From Cylindrobasidium torrendii FP15055 ss-10 (lineage: Eukaryota; Basidiomycota; Agaricomycetes; Agaricales; Physalacriaceae): a DNA stretch of 64,000 nt. The DNA lies in NCBI GenBank assembly GCA_000934385.1, contig KN880467.1:91389-155388 (forward strand). Reading direction: 5' to 3'. Below, in pieces: positions 23,354 through 35,032 of the stretch (positions within the stretch are counted from its first letter, which is position 1; each line of letters begins with the position of its first letter). A program made the translations under genes and the position numbers. Under the pieces are notes generated by a model. It did not search any database. It was not told the DNA's origin and saw only the letters and a list, made by a program, of their open reading frames with translations.

Positions 23354-24247
23354 ATGATCGGGTTCTCGGCACCCGCCCTTCTTCCCGCCATCATGTCGCG
23401 AATACCAAAATCTCTGCGACCTCGGCTGCCACGGGTTGGACTCAAGCCCATCGCTGGACTCGACGCGGAGATTGACACCCCGCGGCCGAGCAATGCCGAT
23501 TTAGCGCAGCTAGTACGGGACAACAACATCCATGGCGCGCGTCGTGTCTGGCTGCATCTCAACGCGTTAAGGATACCGGTCGATCGCAACACCGTCTACG
23601 TCCAAGCAGCCCTGTTCCATCTCGAAAACCCCTACAACAGGGGCGCCATCACGAGCGATATGCTGTTCATCGACTGGCTCAAGCTCGTTCCAAGCCGCCA
23701 TCAGGCGCCAGAATGGCAGAAACCTTTCAAACCCATACTAGAGCAACTCTTGCGCAACAGCTCTCCGAAGGACAATGCCCTTCTTCTCGTCCGTTTCGCC
23801 GTCCTCGCCGCGTCGAAAGGGTACCTCCATGACATCTGGCAGCCAGTCATGTCAACTATGCTCCGACTTCCAAAGCCCGAAAACGCGTCGTTCTACCTGA
23901 AGAAACTCGAAGATGCAGCCGTGGAATATGACAAGAAGTATACGCACACCGAAACGACGGCAGCCATGAAATATAGGGCAATGTTCATCGAAGCTTGCGC
24001 ACTCGGAGGCTGGCTTGAGGAAGCGGTCGATTTGGTCCATCGTAGCAAAGACATTCGGATACCACCTCGGACGAAGAGGATTCTCATACGTGCAATGGAA
24101 CAACGGGGTAACGCGGCCGGCATTCAAGCTGCAATGAATGTTATCGCACGACAAGCCCGGGAATACGAGCTATTCCAGGTCGGCCAGCCCGCTGTTCTTC
24201 CTGTGCCCGACGAGGACTTTGAGGTTGATGAGTTTCCCTGCGTCTGA
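23354..24247 (+). CDS. PPR-like mitochondrial protein, hypothetical (297 aa)
   Basis: Single-exon gene. The N-terminus (MIGFSAPALLPAIMSRIPKS then LRPRLPRVG) is rich in Arg, Ser and Ala without acids, as in a mitochondrial presequence. The rest looks like paired amphipathic helices, for example LAQLVRDNNIHGARRVWLHL, YRAMFIEACALGGWLEEAVD and RILIRAMEQRGNAAGIQAAM, with spacing reminiscent of pentatricopeptide repeats. That fold would suggest a role in mitochondrial RNA metabolism. The repeats are degenerate and the family assignment is tentative. It converges with the GNAT gene 56 bp downstream. Confidence 0.75.
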   Translation: MIGFSAPALLPAIMSRIPKSLRPRLPRVGLKPIAGLDAEIDTPRPSNADLAQLVRDNNIHGARRVWLHLNALRIPVDRNTVYVQAALFHLENPYNRGAITSDMLFIDWLKLVPSRHQAPEWQKPFKPILEQLLRNSSPKDNALLLVRFAVLAASKGYLHDIWQPVMSTMLRLPKPENASFYLKKLEDAAVEYDKKYTHTETTAAMKYRAMFIEACALGGWLEEAVDLVHRSKDIRIPPRTKRILIRAMEQRGNAAGIQAAMNVIARQAREYELFQVGQPAVLPVPDEDFEVDEFPCV

Positions 24248-24303
24248 GGGTCTCACGAAGGTGCGCGGTCAAGCTACTTCATTCTTGGTATGCTCATCAC
24301 CCC

Positions 24304-24858
24304 CTACAGTACTCTTGATAGTCCAACAACTGTCCTCCCATCTGATTCCCGACTCGTCTTCGCCTTGAACCCGAGCCCCTCGTACATCTTCAATGCAGCA
24401 ACGTCTTCGTACACCTCGACAGCCATGTATTTCTCCGCACCGCTGGCACCTCCGTATCCCCTAGCAAAATCTGTCGCCGCCTGGATTATCCCTGTCGCTA
24501 GACCCTTTCTTCGATGGCCAGGGTGCACCCATAACCCAAGCAGCAAAAACCCTTTCTTCCCGTCTTCCCACAGCTTTTCTGGGACCCAGCCGAATGACTG
24601 GTCATTGAAGATACCGACTGCGGCCGTGGCTACCCAAGTGCCATCTGCTGTTTCCACTGCCAATGTTCGGATAAGTGGGTCGTTCAAACGGGACAAGTGC
24701 TCCTCGCGGGTCTTCTTCATGGCGTCCTCGTATCTTGTGCTGAAGGAGGCAGGATCGAGCTTGAGCCCCTGGAGCCGCAGGTCGACCCATTTCGCGAGGT
24801 GGTCGTCGGACGCGGGCTGCAGAATGGGAAAGATGGTGTAGTCGCTAGGGAAGGGCAT
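24304..24858 (-). CDS. GNAT-family N-acetyltransferase, copy 1 (184 aa)
   Basis: Single-exon acetyltransferase using acetyl-CoA; acceptor unknown. The acetyl-CoA binding motif A is LWVHPGHRRKGLATGIIQAA, with the R-x-x-G-x-A loop (RRKGLA). The downstream segment YMAVEVYEDVAALKMYEGLGF is the typical motif B with the Tyr and the YxxxGF turn. Preceding strands include TWVATAAVGIFNDQSFGW. Start ATG at 24858, stop TAG at 24304. Tandem with a diverged paralogue upstream on the same strand. Confidence 0.88.
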   Translation of the reverse strand: MPFPSDYTIFPILQPASDDHLAKWVDLRLQGLKLDPASFSTRYEDAMKKTREEHLSRLNDPLIRTLAVETADGTWVATAAVGIFNDQSFGWVPEKLWEDGKKGFLLLGLWVHPGHRRKGLATGIIQAATDFARGYGGASGAEKYMAVEVYEDVAALKMYEGLGFKAKTSRESDGRTVVGLSRVL

Positions 24859-25145
24859 CTTGCTCGTTCTTGATTCTCTGAATCCTGTTATGTTCTTTTA
24901 TACTCAGACCTTATCGAGGTCGAGTCAGATTGAGTTGTGCTTGACAGGATAGCGATCTCCATATCCATCTCCCCTTATGCTTAGACGTTAGACATATGTA
25001 TGTACTTTAGCCATTATTCAAGTCAATACAACGCTGATGTTTCGACGCAGTGTTTTTTCACCAATCGAATGTGTAGCATGAATCTGAGGTCGGAGCACAA
25101 TTAACAAATAAATCATTCTGTAGTCTGTAAGGCCTCTATGATTGC

Positions 25146-25709
25146 TCACTCGAAGTCGTGAACCATACTTAGCACCTTTCTTCCCGTTTTCCTGTACTCT
25201 TGCGCATGCTTTGTTGTATAGCCCATTCTCTCGTAGAATTTGACCGCATTATTGTCCTCGAAGACCTCAAGCATCATGTACTTCGCTCGTCCCTCTGACC
25301 CATAATCGTGTACCCAGTGCGTCGCAGCATCCAATACGCGACTAGCAAGACCATTCCTACGATAGTCTGGATGTACCCAAATGTAGAGCAATAGAAATCC
25401 CTGCTTGTCTGTGTCTTGCGCGACCATCGATGCCCAGCCTCTCGTCTCGTCGTTGATGACCGCGACAGATGCTATTGCTGCCCAGGATCCGCTTTCGCTC
25501 AATACGAAATTGTGTATGTTGGGGTCGTTTAGGAGCCTGGCTTGCTCTTCCCTGGTGAGTTTGACCGCATCTTCATACACGCTGAGGAAGGACGCTGGAT
25601 CGGTTTGGAAACTTCGAAGGCGCGTTTCAATCCATTTCGTGAGATGGTCCTCGGATGCGGGGATTGGGATTTGGAATATTTCGAAGGATGTGGTAGAGGA
25701 AGAAGTCAT
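25146..25709 (-). CDS. GNAT-family N-acetyltransferase, copy 2
   Basis: Paralogue of copy 1. Motif A is IWVHPDYRRNGLASRVLDAA and motif B is MLEVFEDNNAVKFYERMGY. Shared N-terminal features are EDHLTKWIETRLRSFQTDPA and LTREEQARLLNDPNI. I chose the ATG at 25709, which has a G at -3 and aligns with copy 1. An in-frame ATG at 25733 with a weaker context would add eight residues. No intron. The pair arose by local duplication. Confidence 0.86.
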   Translation of the reverse strand: MTSSSTTSFEIFQIPIPASEDHLTKWIETRLRSFQTDPASFLSVYEDAVKLTREEQARLLNDPNIHNFVLSESGSWAAIASVAVINDETRGWASMVAQDTDKQGFLLLYIWVHPDYRRNGLASRVLDAATHWVHDYGSEGRAKYMMLEVFEDNNAVKFYERMGYTTKHAQEYRKTGRKVLSMVHDFE

Positions 25710-25733
25710 GTCCAAATGCGAATGCAACCGCAT

Positions 25734-26224
25734 TGAGCGCTCTTATAAGGCTTGTGCATGTTCCTGACTGACTCCAGCTGCTGCTGACAGATATGGTACA
25801 CGCGTGCATATGTGCCGGTGGAACTTCGTTGCCCTGTACATCCCAAAATGGGTCGCGATAATGCAAGGCCTCTTTTGGGTGCTAGATTCAAGAAGTATCG
25901 AAACGGGCAAGTTGTTTGAGCGGGCCGGCGATCCGTGATGGCATCAATGAACAATTGTCTGCCTTCTTCCACCATGGTCCCAGGCAAGACAAAAGCACAG
26001 AAGCCCAAAATTTCGGTAGGGACCCAACTATTGTTCTTATTCTGTTATTTCGCTTGTGTATCGGCGAAATTCTCTCAGTGTACCATAGTTCGCACCCTCG
26101 TTGAGCATGACAAAAGCGTTTGCGCGTTGGGATTGTCGCCTCACTATCCCTCCTGCACTCCCCCATTCCCGGGAATCCCATTGGCTGGCTCTTTTCACCG
26201 CACTCTGCCCTTTTGCTTCCATTC
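25734..26224. other. Divergent promoter region
   Basis: About 490 bp between the leftward GNAT gene and the rightward gene at 26225. No gene seen. Confidence 0.45.
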
Positions 26225-26911
26225 ATGGATAACCTGAGTCCGTTGTCGCAGTTCTTTGCACAGGCGTTCCCTGATATGGGCACGAATGCCTGGCACAATT
26301 TGGATGCGATATACGGATATTATGGGACGGTCTCACGCGTCACGCCTCGCATGATGTCGGAGCAGCCCTGGATCAAACCTAGACAGAACATCCTCCTCCC
26401 GCTAGATGGTTCTACACAGTGCATTGATGTGTACATGCCGTGCGAGCCTGAATTCGCTTCATCGGCGTCAACTCCGGTTTCTGGCCCGCTCTATGAGCCA
26501 CTTCGCGTGGTAGAAATTCCGCCATACGTTCCAGAGGAAGACGAGGAAGAACAGAAGCCCGCAGAATGGGACCATTACCTCCGCACATCATACCATCCTC
26601 GAACTCCCGCGTCCAATGCATCCCTGCCCACACCCGCACCAAGTCCGGCCAATAGCGCTGCCCAAGCTACATCCAAGAGACCAAAGCGAGTCATACGTCC
26701 AGTAGTTGTCAGTTCTATTGTCCCGCCTGCTCTGCTCTCGCCAAGGGCACGCTACCGTACGAAAGAGAACCCAAGGAGCCATCGCACGCTTCCGACTGCA
26801 CGCCCCAGGCTTCTTTCCATCTCACAAGATTCATCCATTGCTGGAATACGCATCAGCCGCGTCGTGCGCACACCAACCCCGAGCCCTGCCTGCACACCGA
26901 ACTTGTATTGA
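26225..26911 (+). CDS. Hypothetical low-complexity protein (228 aa)
   Basis: Unrecognised single-exon open frame beginning MDNLSPLSQFFAQAFPDMG. The first 90 residues appear ordered (NAWHNLDAIYGYYGTVSRV). The middle has an acidic patch (PEEDEEEQKP). The rest is rich in Pro, Ser and Arg with TSKRPKRVIRP, a possible nuclear localisation signal. Upstream codons stay open but start with no ATG, so 26225 is the first Met. No domain is recognised. Confidence 0.6.
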   Translation: MDNLSPLSQFFAQAFPDMGTNAWHNLDAIYGYYGTVSRVTPRMMSEQPWIKPRQNILLPLDGSTQCIDVYMPCEPEFASSASTPVSGPLYEPLRVVEIPPYVPEEDEEEQKPAEWDHYLRTSYHPRTPASNASLPTPAPSPANSAAQATSKRPKRVIRPVVVSSIVPPALLSPRARYRTKENPRSHRTLPTARPRLLSISQDSSIAGIRISRVVRTPTPSPACTPNLY

Positions 26912-29164
26912 ATGAATGTTTTCATGTATTTTTCACGATTTTCCCCACGCACTCCACAGAAAATTACGCCGTTATTCCATCGCACCTTACGCTCCCAACC
27001 TAACTTCATGTATTCCTATTTTCCCTTGTATTACTATCATTATATGTATGTAGCAACTAGTCGCAGAAGAGAAACAGTTCCGCAAAGAATCGTGTACAAA
27101 CAGTGCTTCCAATTGAAGCATCCTTCTGATTTCATGTATTCTAGCTGGGTGAGGCGTCTTATAAGCTTTCGAACTTCATAGCCTGCATCTAGGCCGCGCC
27201 ACAGTTCCGCCACAGCTGCGCGCACACGTGACAACCCGCATCCTCGTTGTGACTTGTGATGTTGCCAATCTTCACACTCAAGTTCCGCGGTCGCTGGGGC
27301 ATGAGTATATCACATATTCCCATGCTGCTAGTGCCCGGGACGCGATAGTCCGGTGGACGACGGTGGACGGTGGACAAGGAGTTCAAGACTTCAACGAGTC
27401 ACTCAAGGTCAGACTGTATGGTACGCTTCTTCCCGTGGGGTTGTTTAACATATGCTTGTCGGTGTACGTGCGCAGTGATCGCGAGCGACGAAAATCGCGC
27501 CTGTATCCAACGGCCGGCCGAGCACACCCGGAGAGCAGTAGCACCCAGCAAATCGAGTTTCTCCGCTGACTCTCCGCTGACTTTCCGTTGACTGAAGAAA
27601 CGGTTCTCTCCGCTGCTATTCGGTAAGTATTACATGTCTATGCATCGTTCCAGCAACTCCATCAGGAAAACAAAGGGTCGGAAGCCACAGCTGGACATGC
27701 CCGTTGATGTCAACGGCGAGCTCATAGCCAGTTTAAACTTCGAAGCCGGGTTTAGCCACGTATTCACATTTCAAAGTTGGGGAAATATTCCCGATAGCGA
27801 CTTGGCTGTCAGGACCATACGAAGTGATGTGGTGGCACAACCCAGCCGGCGGCCTTCGAATGTAAATCAGCACCCCGCCGTGTGCGCGCCCTCGAAGGAT
27901 TTCAAATTCCCCAAAAATCAGAGACTCAGAAGCTCGAGGGGGCACCCTCGTATGATTAGCTCCCGTGATTGGGAGTCAAACATTCGTCGATGAATGTACA
28001 TGGCAAGCATTCAACGGGTTGAAGGTCAAGCTAGTATACACTACAACTAATCGCCGCTCAGCGCACTTTGGCACTGCATCGCTAAGATGCACAGTGACTG
28101 TTATGACGACTGAAAAGCCTTGAAAACAACGACAATGACTGCTTCTGCATTCCACTAGTCGGGTACAGCGCCACGGCACGAATCAAACTGCAAAGAGTAA
28201 GCGCTGCTCTGGTGCTCTGCAGTGTGAACGCCATATTGAAATAGGCGGTCATGATCAAGGACGGTAGAGCTGACAAAAGGATAGACAAACCTGCTGCTGC
28301 CGTGGGACTCGGACCGCCCCGCTAGTTCCGTACACCGTCACTCATAGCCAGAAGGGACTAGTCCACGACACTCGCATGTTGGGAGCATCCGGTACGCCTT
28401 GCAAACCTATGAAGGTTAGCTTATTTTGTGCATGAAAGTCTCATTAGTAGACTAGCATTTCGGGCTGCCTAGGTAGGGTAACAGCAGCGCCTTATTAGCG
28501 CGCTCTGCCAGTTCGTCGAATATTTGGACGCCACAATCATCCACCATCATCCACGTGTAAAAAGGCTAGGAACCTGAAATATTCGAACACCTCGAGCGAT
28601 GCGTCATCAATCTCGCTCACAATTCCACACAAGTACACATGGCAGATTGTACCGTAAAGACCGAGAGAGCACTTGCGAAACATCTGAACAATACCGGCAA
28701 AACCTGGGGTTTTGTCAATCCTCACTCTGAAATCAACTCTCTCCCAGCTGAGGACGCAGGCAAGGACGGTTGAATCTCCGATGTTCCGAGCGTGAATGCC
28801 CGTAAATGACCGGCTCCGACTTTTAATTGCGTACCTCACGCAACATATCTCTTCTTCCCATTTTAAAGCGATGAATAGAGACCTCGGCCGTGACGCCAAA
28901 ACTTGGCCGACATCTATGCAAATAGCGCTGCATGCATTCATCTTGAGCCACAGCCTTTTCTACCTTTTGGTACCGCTCGTATGGTTCTCTGTCTCTGGGC
29001 CCGAAAGGGCGTCTATACGCACCCGGGGCATTGAAGCATGGGGAAGAGGGAGGGTGGCGGATTATAAGTAGTCTGTCTGCGCCCGTGTTTCATTTCGCAT
29101 TTCCCCTCTCTTTTCAAAAGCACTCCTCCTCCTCCTTCTCCTCTTTTGTACTTTGGTTCACACT
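26912..29164. other. Long stretch without a supported gene
   Basis: Starts as a T-rich 3' flank of the previous gene. Overlapping short open frames at 27228-27990 and 28537-28941 lack motifs or a convincing splice path. The end is the promoter of the GT8 gene, with TTATAAG at about 29063, roughly 100 bp before its ATG. Confidence 0.4.
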
Positions 29165-30186
29165 ATGAAGGCCTGGGTTGCGCTGTTATCCAAAGCCTCG
29201 TATCTTGCTGGCTTCCTCGTCGTCGACCATTCCCTCAAAGCTGTCGGCAGCAAGTATCCGCTAGTTGCAATGGCCACAGAGACATTGGAGGACGACGCAC
29301 GACGCGTCTTGCGATGCCGTGGTATCCGTGTCATCAACATTGGCAGTATACGACCTGGGAGCCGATGCGAGGCATTCGACAAAGCGGACGGACGCTTCGC
29401 AGACACATGGACAAAACTTCGGTACGTGCCGCGCCTTCACGCGTCAATGGTCTGGCTGATTCCATTTCGCCAATTCTAGCACGTTCGAGCTTGAGGAATA
29501 CGAGGTAAGCGAACAAACCGATGTGCATGTCATCTCCAGCTAACATATCCGTTCACAAGCGCGTCGTGATGCTCGACGCTGACATGGTCGTCCGCCGCAA
29601 CATGGACGAGTTAATGGAGATGGAGCTGGCCAATGGAGAGATCGCTGCCGCACACGTCTGCGCATGCAACCCTCGCAAACGCCCGCAATATCCACCAGAC
29701 TGGATTCCTGCAAATTGTCCGCATACTGCCGTGCCCACTGCCCACTCTCCACCGCCGGCCTACTCCCCGAGCTCATCACCAAGGCCGTATGCCCAGCTCA
29801 ACTCAGGCTTGGTCGTTCTCACTCCCTCTCGCGCTCTTGCTGCGGCTATCCTCGCAAGACTGTCTGGCACCAGACATTACTACTTCCCCGACCAAGACCT
29901 TCTGGCAGAACACTTCCATGGCAGATGGCGCGCATTGCCGTGGTATTATAATGCACTCCGGACATTACGGGCTATACATCCCAGTATGTGGGAAGACGAA
30001 GAGGTCAGATGCGTACACTACATTCTCGCCGACAAGCCCTGGATGGAGCGTGGAAACAAGGGCGACGTAGCCGATGTGCTCAACGAGTGGTGGTGGGATA
30101 TGTTCCAGGAGCTGGGTGAGTCCATGTGTCTCAGCGATCCCGAAGGCTGGGATATTGTACGAGGTACAGTGGCCTGGGAAGAGTAA
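29165..30186 (+). CDS. Glycosyltransferase family 8 (glycogenin/galactinol synthase-like)
   Basis: Retaining glycosyltransferase using a nucleotide sugar. Exons 29165-29421, 29480-29504 and 29560-30186. The middle exon is only 25 nt and encodes part of TFELEEYE, the helix that precedes the metal-binding DxD motif in VVMLDADMVVRRNMDEL. Both flanking introns have good borders (GTACGT...TTCTAG and GTAAGC...CACAAG), and the joined frame is open. Later GT8 features are PYAQLNSGLVVLTPS, FPDQDLLAEHFHGRWRALPW, YYNALRTLRAIHPSMW and VHYILADKPW. There is no signal peptide, so a cytosolic enzyme is likely. The acceptor sugar cannot be told from sequence. Confidence 0.9.
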
Positions 30187-31567
30187 AATAAAATCCCCAA
30201 AAAGACCCCACTCCATCTGGGTCGCACAGACTTTCTATTTATTATCGTCGTTTATTCAGAACTGTATCCACTACTCCTCGAGCACCTTGCTATAGAACAC
30301 TCCTCAGAAAATTGGGAACATTTGATCATTCTACCGCGGCACGCCGATACGAATTCAATGTAGAGGCACTTTGACCACTTACACGTGTATCTCTATCTCG
30401 GTGACCGTCCACAAAGTCCGTAAGAGCTCCTGAGATGTCAATACACCGTTCAGCAGCCGAGCCTGACGGCTCCTCTACTTCGACGCGGGGCCTATCCCAG
30501 GGGACAACTTGAGGCTCTCGCTCGCGTGGGGCTCGGCCCTAGGCATGCAAATCATGTCGTTCAAAATCACAAGAACGACCTTACGCGTCTTTTTCACGAC
30601 GCGTTTTGAACGTGTCGCCCTCACGTGCAGCGTAAATATGCTAGGCCTCAATTGAATCGGAAAGTCGGGGCGTAATCCGCCCGAAGGACTGCGATCCAAG
30701 GAAGACGTTCAAATCCACTTTCTGATGCCGGCGCTTGCCCCGTATGCTGAGGTCATCAACGGGCTCAGAAGGGTCTTTGCAGAAGATATGATGGTTGTGC
30801 GTTCACACGGCTAGGCCTTTTGGCTTGGGGCCATCATCCTGGCGCGATTTCCGGGATAATACATGTACTGTCCTCGGCTGTGGCCGAGCCCGTGGGAGGC
30901 GGGGTATCCCGAACGTCCATCTTGACGCGATAGAGTCCCTGTATGTCTACACGTGATCGCGAAAATGCATTGCTCCGTATGCGGATAAGCCACGAGTGGC
31001 ACTAGACCGCTTTGACCGCATGAACGCGTTCCAAAATCTGAACTTTTTCCTCTCAAGAATGACCTCTTGCCGACTGCCTCATTGCAACAAGAACCTGACT
31101 AACTACAGATATGTCGCAGTCTCGAAATGACCATGATAGCGGGTAAGTACCGTAAACGACTACTGGAATACTTCCCTCTCAAAATTCTGGGGGTCAAATC
31201 CTTATGACTACAAAAATGGATAAATTGGCATGTTCAGGCCAGGCCCGATGCCTCCCCGTCAGATGGGATACCACAAGATGCCACAGCGTCCCCAACGAAT
31301 CCGAGGGCAGTGGATGTTTCGGAGGTTTTGCAATGAACCATGTGGTATTTTTTTGCATATAATAATTTGACTCCTAGCGTTATGAGGATATGATATACAA
31401 CCCCTCGCATACCCTATCATAGCTTGCCATAGCGCATGGGCCGAGTTAGTCTCTGGTAAATATCATTTGGATCCAAAAGGGAATTGAGACGGCATTATGG
31501 TTCAGCTCGTCCAAATGTTTAATGACTTGTGAAGTGTTTCTGTGTTAAAAAGTCAAAAAATTCGAAG
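30187..31567. other. Intergenic, no gene supported
   Basis: Only short open frames. A T6 run just below 31568 on the minus strand serves the tRNA. Confidence 0.45.
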
Positions 31568-31639
31568 TTCGGATACGGGGAATTGAACCCCGGGCTATCG
31601 CGTGAGAGGCGATAATGTTAGCCACTACACCATATCCGA
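31568..31639 (-). tRNA. tRNA-Glu (CTC), second copy
   Basis: Same 72-nt sequence as the tRNA-Glu at 14141-14212 as far as I can read, with anticodon CTC and no intron. Followed on the minus strand by a T6 run. Confidence 0.95.
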
Positions 31640-32761
31640 TGGAATCAAGGTATGTAAATAACATTGTCTCTATGACCACGGTATGTCTTTGTGCAGCAAT
31701 TGAGTCCTGCTGCGCTCAGACATCCTCCCAACGCGCAGAGTCACACGAATTTGCGCTGAAAGCATCGAAGTACTGGCTTTTATTTCTGCGCAATTGACTG
31801 TGACCTACATATGGTATGCTTACTCCCGAAATGCTCTCACGCTAATAGTACTCATGAACCGCATCTATTACTCGACCAATGCGTCCGCGTCTTGTACTCC
31901 CCGCTCCGCCCAAATATACCTTGTTGTGTTGGCAAGTTGTTGTTGCACACATAGTGACCAACTTGAACGCTCTCCGCGTCGTGGCCTTCTCTCCGCTCAT
32001 TCAGACGTGAAACGTACCTCTTTCCGAGTGAAGGAATATTTACTTTGAGAAACCCAGCGTAGCTTGTCCACTATGACACACCTGCCGCTCCGAGGCAACG
32101 TTGCCTGGGAATTGAATGGCCTCAACGTGAAAGCGTCGCGTAGGATTTTGAATGCTATGAAGTTGGGGAGATGCGCTTGACGCTCCGCAAGCACCATATT
32201 ATACCTGGGAGTACCTTAAGCTTACAACAAGTTCTGATAGGACGAAAGTTCTTCCTTCTTGGATTTTCGCAGGGTTATTAACCATACGCACCGAACCAAT
32301 GACGGATACAACATTCCGTGTTAGCGTCCGCGTTCGTGTGGTCTTCCGGATGTAAAATAGCATTTAAAAATCTATTCGGGACTTGAGCATGAATTGCAAG
32401 CGGACTTGCGCATTGGGGTAACCCTTGTTGACGTGTAAGTAAGTTTGTATTAGTAATGCGATCGGTAGACGCGCCTTGTTCTTGACTATCACGAAGCACG
32501 ATGCCCGACTCGATAATGCAGGATCCTCTGATCTCCTAGTTCCGTAAAATCTCCTCTCGTCGAGCCTCAAGGATTTGTGAATCCGCTAGCTAAAAATGCA
32601 CAGCGGGGTGCATGCAATACTACTAATGCCTGGCGGTCTCTGAGATAACAATATATGAGGTGCATTTCATACGACAGCATTATCCTTGATATTTGAGCCA
32701 CTGCGATGCATTTTATCCCTTGCGTCTTCCTTTCCCTCCTTCTCTCCCTTTCCCACCCACC
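31640..32761. other. Intergenic, no gene supported
   Basis: Short open frames on both strands, none recognisable. The last part is the pyrimidine-rich upstream leader of transporter copy 3. Confidence 0.45.
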
Positions 32762-34851
32762 ATGGCTTCTTTCTCGATGGCTATTAGGCCAGATATACGC
32801 TGTTCACTACATGGTGCGATTTCTGCCATCAACTTGCTCCAAAATGACTCTGAGACTTTCAGAACACGACTCGGACGAAGAGGCAGTCGACATGAGCGAT
32901 ATGCTTGATGCGACTGGCGCGACGCGTTCACGGCATGATACCCCCATCCATTTGCCCGTAGAGATTCATCCTCTGCCGACGCATGAGCGTATACGCCGCC
33001 CATCAGCGGTGCGACTGGACTCCTCTGCAACAATGATTTTCAAAGAAGGTGACACCGAACCGTCGACCCCAGCGTACGAGTTGAAGAGGCCATCTTTCAT
33101 CGAGCCTGCGCCTCCTCCTGAGCTAAGCAATGCACGCGTCGTGCTTCAAGACCAGGATTCGACCATGAAGAAGAGGTATACTCGCATAGGGAACATTCAC
33201 TTCGCCGCTGTGTCGTTCTCGTTTTTCGTGTCTGGATGGCAGGACGGGACGACAGGACCACTTCTGCCTATTATGCAAGAACACTATCACGTACGTGCTC
33301 TCTTCTGACCTGATCTGTGACTGTTGGACTCTGTATAACTTACTTTCTCGCAGATTGGTTTCGTCCTTGTGTCTCTTGTTTTCGTCTTTTCTTGCACCGT
33401 AAGTCACCGCGATGCACCTGCACAGTCATTCGCTCATGCAAGGTACTTACGAAGGGTTTCATTGTGGGCGCTGGGCTGAATGTGTGGATAAACGAGAAAT
33501 TGGGCTTTGGAAAGGTACGTGCTCGCTCTTACTCTGTCGGTAGGCCATTGACGACTTCGTGATACAGACCATGGTGTTGGGGTCCATCTTCCAGATTATC
33601 GCCTACTCGCTCATCAGTCCGGGACCCCCGTTTCCCGTGTTCGTCCTTGGATACTTCTTTTGTGGCTTCGGCTCGGCGCTCCAGGTGCATTTCATGACCT
33701 CGATGCCTGAATCATCATTTAAAAACGTTCGTAGAGCGCACAAGGCAACGGATTTGTCGGAAGTCTGAAGGAGCATCGAACAACTAAGTTGAACATGATG
33801 CATGCCATTGGTGGTATGTTTCCGGTTTGTATTCACACGAGAGCTTACACAGATGCGTTCTAGGACTGGGAGCCTTCTGTGCACCTCTTGTGTCGACGAA
33901 GTTTTCCCAAAGCAAGCATTGGTCATATCACTACGCGATCTCTGCGGGACTAGCCGTTCTCAACACAACCATTCTTACGTTCGTCTTTCGCGGACGGAGG
34001 CAAGAGGGTGCGCGCAAATTTCACGAGCACTAGGAACTACAATAACCGCGTATCCTCTTAGACATCCTTGTCAAGGCAGGACAGGAGCGTGCCGAACAGA
34101 ACACCAACAGCGACACCAACACCTATAGTGCCATTTTCAGCATAAACGCCGTGCACTATATGGCCGTCTTTTCGCTAATCTACACTGGCATGGAATTTAC
34201 CCTTGGAGGTTGGATCGTCACCTACATCATCACCGTGCGAAACGGTGGAACAAGCTCAGGATACATCTCGTCTGGATTTTTTGGCGGTCAATCTAATTTT
34301 CTGCCATTGTTATTAGCATGTGTTATAGTTGAAAGGCCTTACATTGGGTCGACTGATCCTCATCTGGGTTAGCAAGAAGGTCGGCGAGCGGCGTGTCGTG
34401 TTCTTGTACACGTCCATGGCCATCGCGTATGTCTGTTTTACTTTCGTGCGATAGTATCATCATTAAACTGCTTTCAGACTCGAACTTACCGTTTGGTTTG
34501 TCCCGTCCGTCATCGAGAACGCCATTGCCGTCTCCTTCATCGGTATGCTCCTCGGTCCGATATACCCTATATTGGTCGAGCATTGTACGCGAATCCTCCC
34601 GCCGTGGCTCTTGACTGGGAGCGTGGGCTGGATCACTGGCGTCGGCGTGTCGGGTTCCGCCATGATGCCTTTTGTGACTGGTATCATTGCTTCGAAATAC
34701 GGTATCAGATCACTCCAGCCTTTGTGAGTCTCTTTCTTTTCGTGCGTGCGCAGACTGTCTTGACGTAGGACTTAGAGTCGTGACCATGATGTGTGGTATG
34801 ATTGGCCTGTGGGCACTGGTGCCCCGTGCGCCTCGTCGGCTCGTCGGGTAG
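32762..34851 (+). CDS. MFS transporter, BSC6/FHS-like, copy 3
   Basis: Third member of the transporter set, on the opposite strand. It is closest to copy 2 in its N-terminus (MASFSMAIRPDIR, then after an intron HDSDEEAVDMSDM, later HLPVEIHPLPTHERIRRPSA). Then FVSGWQDGTTGPLLPIMQ, GFIVGAGLNVWINEKLGFGK, LGAFCAPLVSTKFSQSKHWS, DILVKAGQER (junction made by splicing), EFTLGGWIVTYIITVRNGG, YISSGFFGG, TLGRLILIWVSKKVGERRVV and GSVGWITGVGVSGSAMMPFV. The end is MCGMIGLWALVPRAPRRLVG with stop at 34849-34851. Every exon junction checked keeps frame, so it looks functional. Confidence 0.86.
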
Positions 34852-35032
34852 AAGGTAGAATTTGAACGCTCTTACAATGAGGATAAATCCTTTATTCTTT
34901 TGTATAGAATACTCACGTAGACTGTAGATACCTTAGACTATATCAATAGTGCATCGAAGAAAAGGACCAAAACAGGCATAGCAAATATGGTGGTACATTG
35001 AGATGAACTTCTTGCAAGGCTCCCCTAGCCAC

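Noticed and set aside
27228..27993. Two short plus-strand frames as a hypothetical gene
   Set aside because: No in-frame joining splice pair, no motif and mixed composition.
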